A stretch of DNA of 64,000 nucleotides, from NCBI RefSeq assembly GCF_002087085.1, contig NZ_MWQY01000001.1, positions 124,001 to 188,000 on the forward strand. The letters are read 5' to 3'. The DNA is from Marispirochaeta aestuarii. GTDB taxonomy: Bacteria; Spirochaetota; Spirochaetia; JC444; Marispirochaetaceae. The notes below the pieces were generated by a model, which had not been told where the DNA came from, did no database searches, and saw only the letters and a program-made list of their open reading frames with translations. Both the position numbers and the translations under genes were made by a program. Positions 61,511 through 64,000 of this stretch are shown piece after piece (the first letter of the stretch is position 1; each line of letters begins with the position of its first letter).

Positions 61511-62431
61511 CTATACTGGAACCGCCCGGCCTCCGGGCTTCGCCCGGGAGATCCCTTCCATGATCCGGGCGAGATTCAGAGCGTCTTCTCCGCTGCAAAG
61601 GAGGGGAGAGCCGGCGGTCAGGGATTCCACAAAGTTCTCGACAATCCCCCAGTGACTGAAGGGAAGCCCCGGAACGGAGAGGCTGATCTTCTCTTCTCCA
61701 CCCCGGGCAATAACGAGGATCTCTCCCCCTTTAAGGTCCTGCAGATGGACTATCCCCTGATCGCCTTCAACAAGCAGCCCTTCGGGCATTCCCGTCTCCG
61801 TCCATTTCAATGACATGGTCACCGGTATGCCCTTCCCGGTCATGAGGCAGAGGAGGGGTGATGCCGTATCGTACCCGATATCGGAGACATCGGCGGATCT
61901 CAGGGAGATCTCAGCCATCTCTCCCATAAGATAGCGCATAAGGTCGATACGCTGGCTGGTGGAGAATTCACTGTTGACGTAGCCCGCAATAGGAGTACCG
62001 ATGAGGCCGCTCTGAACCACAGTCCTTACCTTCTCTACGGAAGGGTATCCCCTGCGGTAGAGGGCAACGCCGAGTTTTCGTTTCGCCCTATCCGCTGCCT
62101 GAAGCATTCGTTCACAGGATCCGGAGCCCGGTGCCATGGGGTGCTCGACGAGAACATGCTTTCCCGCTTCCAGCGCGCCCAGGGCCTGCTCCTCGTGGAG
62201 CTCCGTGGGAGTGGCGATATACACCGCATCGATGTCGCCGCTCTCGACAAGTTCGCTGAAACTTTCCACGTAGCGTCCCTTGCCGTGGCGGATGACGAAC
62301 TCCTCTCCCTCTTCGCGGTTCCGCCGGTGAACCAGCTCCAGGGATGAGTGTGCCACGAGATACAGGGGAGGCCCCGACATGTTTTCGCAGACATGACCGG
62401 CTCCGACGACGCCCCAGCGAACATGTTCCAT
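61511..62431 (-). CDS. Gfo/Idh/MocA-family oxidoreductase
   Basis: 306 residues: NAD(P)-binding WGVVGAGHVCENM at the N-terminus, then DAVYIATPTELHEEQALGAL and HVLVEHPMAPG. In the motif usually read as EKP the third residue is His (VEHP), so the catalytic Lys is not in its normal place. Probably a sugar or inositol dehydrogenase or a relative. ATG 62431 has no Shine-Dalgarno; a weak promoter at 62438-62467 would again leave almost no leader. It flanks the restriction island. Confidence 0.85.
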   Translation of the reverse strand: MEHVRWGVVGAGHVCENMSGPPLYLVAHSSLELVHRRNREEGEEFVIRHGKGRYVESFSELVESGDIDAVYIATPTELHEEQALGALEAGKHVLVEHPMAPGSGSCERMLQAADRAKRKLGVALYRRGYPSVEKVRTVVQSGLIGTPIAGYVNSEFSTSQRIDLMRYLMGEMAEISLRSADVSDIGYDTASPLLCLMTGKGIPVTMSLKWTETGMPEGLLVEGDQGIVHLQDLKGGEILVIARGGEEKISLSVPGLPFSHWGIVENFVESLTAGSPLLCSGEDALNLARIMEGISRAKPGGRAVPV

Positions 62432-62533
62432 AGAATAAGGCTACCATGGAACAGGGGAGTTGTCGACACAATCCGGACCGACAGCTGAAAGCGGCTTGCC
62501 CTTTACGGTAAATTACGGCATCCTTGAAGCGGT

Positions 62534-63592
62534 ATGGAAAACCGAACAATTCTGCTGCTGATCCTCACAGGGGCCCTGATCCTGTTTGCCTATATTACGC
62601 GCTTCTTTTTCGTTCCCATTGTTGTGGCCCTGACGATCGCCAATCTTTTTTATCCCCTCCATGAAAGGATAGTCCGCTCTCTTAAGGGGCGCCGCGGTGC
62701 GGCTTCGTTTTTTACAACCTTTCTGATATTCCTGGTTGTGGCTGTCCCCGTCTATCTTGTGGCCCAGCTTCTGGTCGTGCAGGCCCTGGATCTCTACAGT
62801 TTTCTGCGTGCTTATCTCAAGGACCCGGGAATCGAGGGCCTGATAGGGCAGATCAAGGGCCTTACCATTCTGCAGCGCTTCGATCTGCCCAGGGTAGACT
62901 GGGCTTCCGTGGCCAGCCGGAGCCTTTCCCAGACAGCCTCCTTTGTGTCGGATCTTATAAACAGGACCTCCGCGGGCATCCTCTCCGGGATAGCGGATAC
63001 CTTCGTAATCTTCTTTTCCCTCTTCTTCTTTTTCAAGGACGGCCCGACCATGCTGGAGGGGTTGAAAACGGCTCTGCCCCTGGAACCCCGGCATGTTGAA
63101 CGGCTGGCGGGGGAGTTCCGCCGGACCAGCAAAGCGGCGGTTTCCGCAACGGTAATAATCGGGCTCATTCAGGGATTCATCGGCTCCCTGACCTTTCTGT
63201 TTGTCGGTATCAAGGCCTGGCTGCTCTGGGGAGTCATCATGACGATTCTCTCCATCGTGCCCCTGGTGGGCTCCTACCTTATCATGGTGCCCGGAGCCCT
63301 GATACTGCTCGCCCAGGGCAGGGTCTGGGCCGCGGTCTTCGTGCTCTTCATGGCAAGCGCAGTCTCCTACGGAGCCGATTACCTGCTGCGTCCGCGCCTG
63401 GTGGGACGGGACGCCAGGCTGCACGATCTGCTTGTGTTTGTCGCTTCCCTTGGGGGGCTCGCGGTCTTCGGGCTTATGGGATTCATCGTTGGGCCGGTAG
63501 TGGCCAGCGTCCTGGTGGCCATGCTGAACATCTTTAAAGAGGGCTTTGAGCTTCCCGGCTTGGAAGACGGGGCAGTGGGGGAAGAGGAGTGA
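62534..63592 (+). CDS. AI-2E/PerM-family permease
   Basis: 352 residues with the family pattern: membrane helices near 8-50, FFTTFLIFLVVAVPVYLVAQLLV (about 60-82), a soluble stretch (about 90-150), then FVIFFSLFFFFKDGP and four to five more helices with GLIQGFIGSLTFLFVGI and PLVGSYLI. Members export small molecules or act as sodium/proton antiporters; the cargo here is unknown. Its stop overlaps the next GTG by 3 nt (GTGA), so the two are coupled. No strong ribosome-binding site is visible. Confidence 0.9.
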   Translation: MENRTILLLILTGALILFAYITRFFFVPIVVALTIANLFYPLHERIVRSLKGRRGAASFFTTFLIFLVVAVPVYLVAQLLVVQALDLYSFLRAYLKDPGIEGLIGQIKGLTILQRFDLPRVDWASVASRSLSQTASFVSDLINRTSAGILSGIADTFVIFFSLFFFFKDGPTMLEGLKTALPLEPRHVERLAGEFRRTSKAAVSATVIIGLIQGFIGSLTFLFVGIKAWLLWGVIMTILSIVPLVGSYLIMVPGALILLAQGRVWAAVFVLFMASAVSYGADYLLRPRLVGRDARLHDLLVFVASLGGLAVFGLMGFIVGPVVASVLVAMLNIFKEGFELPGLEDGAVGEEE

Positions 63593-64000
63593 TCCCCTGC
63601 GCCATAATCGGGCTCGGGCGTATCGCCTCGCTCCTGGAAGACGATACAAAAAGGGAGAAACCTGCCAGCCACGCCGGTGCTGTCAGCGCCCACCCTGAGA
63701 CCTTTATCGCCGCCGGCATGGACAGCGATCCGGAGCGGAGGGAACTCTTTTCCCGGCGCTGGGGCGACGTGCCGGTCTACGACGACCCCCGGCTGATGCT
63801 GCAGGACAGCTCCCCCGAAATCCTTCACATCTGCACCCACGCGGACTCCCATCTCGATTATCTGGCCCTCGCCCTGGAGTACCGGATACCCGTGGTGGTC
63901 CTGGAAAAGCCGGTAAGCGATTCCCTGGGCAGAGCGAAACGCATGCTGAAGCGTCTTCAGCGCAGCAGTACCAGGGTCGTGGTCAACCATGAACGGCGTT
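63589..64000 (+). CDS. Gfo/Idh/MocA-family oxidoreductase, partial (3' end beyond window)
   Basis: 137 codons visible from GTG 63589, read as MIPCAIIGLGRIASLLEDD. The Rossmann NAD-binding loop GLGRIAS, ILHICTHADSHLDYLALAL and VVVLEKPVSDSLG with the conserved EKP Lys identify the family. GAGGAG lies directly before the start, inside the AI-2E gene, and the GTGA overlap suggests coupled translation. Unlike the protein at 61511-62431, it keeps the EKP motif. Confidence 0.85.
   Translation, partial: MIPCAIIGLGRIASLLEDDTKREKPASHAGAVSAHPETFIAAGMDSDPERRELFSRRWGDVPVYDDPRLMLQDSSPEILHICTHADSHLDYLALALEYRIPVVVLEKPVSDSLGRAKRMLKRLQRSSTRVVVNHERR

Noticed and set aside
1-64000. tRNA, rRNA, CRISPR or insertion-sequence features
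   Set aside because: No cloverleaf-like element, spaced repeat array, transposase frame or terminal inverted-repeat pair was seen in the intergenic stretches, all of which are under 300 bases.

Overview
The window looks like chromosomal DNA of a free-living, probably anaerobic member of the Spirochaetota (Spirochaeta/Sediminispirochaeta-like). This is an inference from several features: an alanyl-tRNA synthetase of about 600 residues lacking the C-terminal domain, as I recall from treponemes and relatives; a DUF4954 beta-helix protein; an MMPL exporter/LolA-like/beta-barrel set; a pyruvate formate-lyase pair; and a methanogen-type homocysteine pathway. Most of the window is G+C-rich. The block 49.8-61.5 kb is visibly more A+T-rich.

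Layout. 1-8.1 kb: a partial response-regulator/histidine-kinase hybrid, alaS, a TPR pair with rlmN, and a hisZ-hisG-hisB operon. 8.1-16.6 kb: a degenerate HD-GYP-like protein, a small hypothetical gene, then dnaE-yggT-recG-rsmD on the minus strand. 16.7-22.8 kb: a TetR-controlled envelope locus (small lipoprotein, tetR, MMPL exporter, LolA-like protein, beta-barrel protein) with matching operators in front of two transcription units. 22.8-31.4 kb: a tightly coupled minus-strand operon headed by a NusG paralogue, with two sugar-nucleotide enzymes, three molybdenum-hydroxylase-like subunits whose catalytic subunit has lost cofactor motifs, and DUF4954. 31.4-37 kb: two secreted proteins, ligA, a TylF-like methyltransferase and a frameshifted Bax-inhibitor-1 gene. 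37-40.3 kb: an operon of an SMP-30 protein plus the three-part aspartate-semialdehyde sulfurtransferase (homocysteine) module. 40.4-46.5 kb: an amidohydrolase, a CheY-like protein, a frameshifted UroD-like gene, hflX, a SrkA-like kinase and a stand-alone LON domain. 46.7-49.7 kb: pflB-pflA behind a promoter carrying a PdhR/FadR-type operator. 49.9-61.4 kb: a type I restriction-modification island with three extra genes between hsdS and hsdR, two of them nuclease-like. 61.5-64 kb: two Gfo/Idh/MocA oxidoreductases around an AI-2E-type permease.

Three themes stand out. First, at least five genes (alaS, the HD-GYP-like gene, the SMP-30 operon, the amidohydrolase, hflX) have a good sigma-70 promoter whose -10 box ends only 6-10 nt before the start codon, with no Shine-Dalgarno sequence, so their mRNAs are probably leaderless. 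Second, the NusG-paralogue operon pairs polysaccharide-type genes with a degenerate xanthine-dehydrogenase-like complex. Third, the defence island couples a DUF262/HNH protein to hsdR and carries a cysteine-rich PD-(D/E)XK-like protein. Two genes are broken by what look like single-base deletions. No tRNA, rRNA, CRISPR array, transposase or integrase was seen, and no gene-free stretch exceeds 300 bases.
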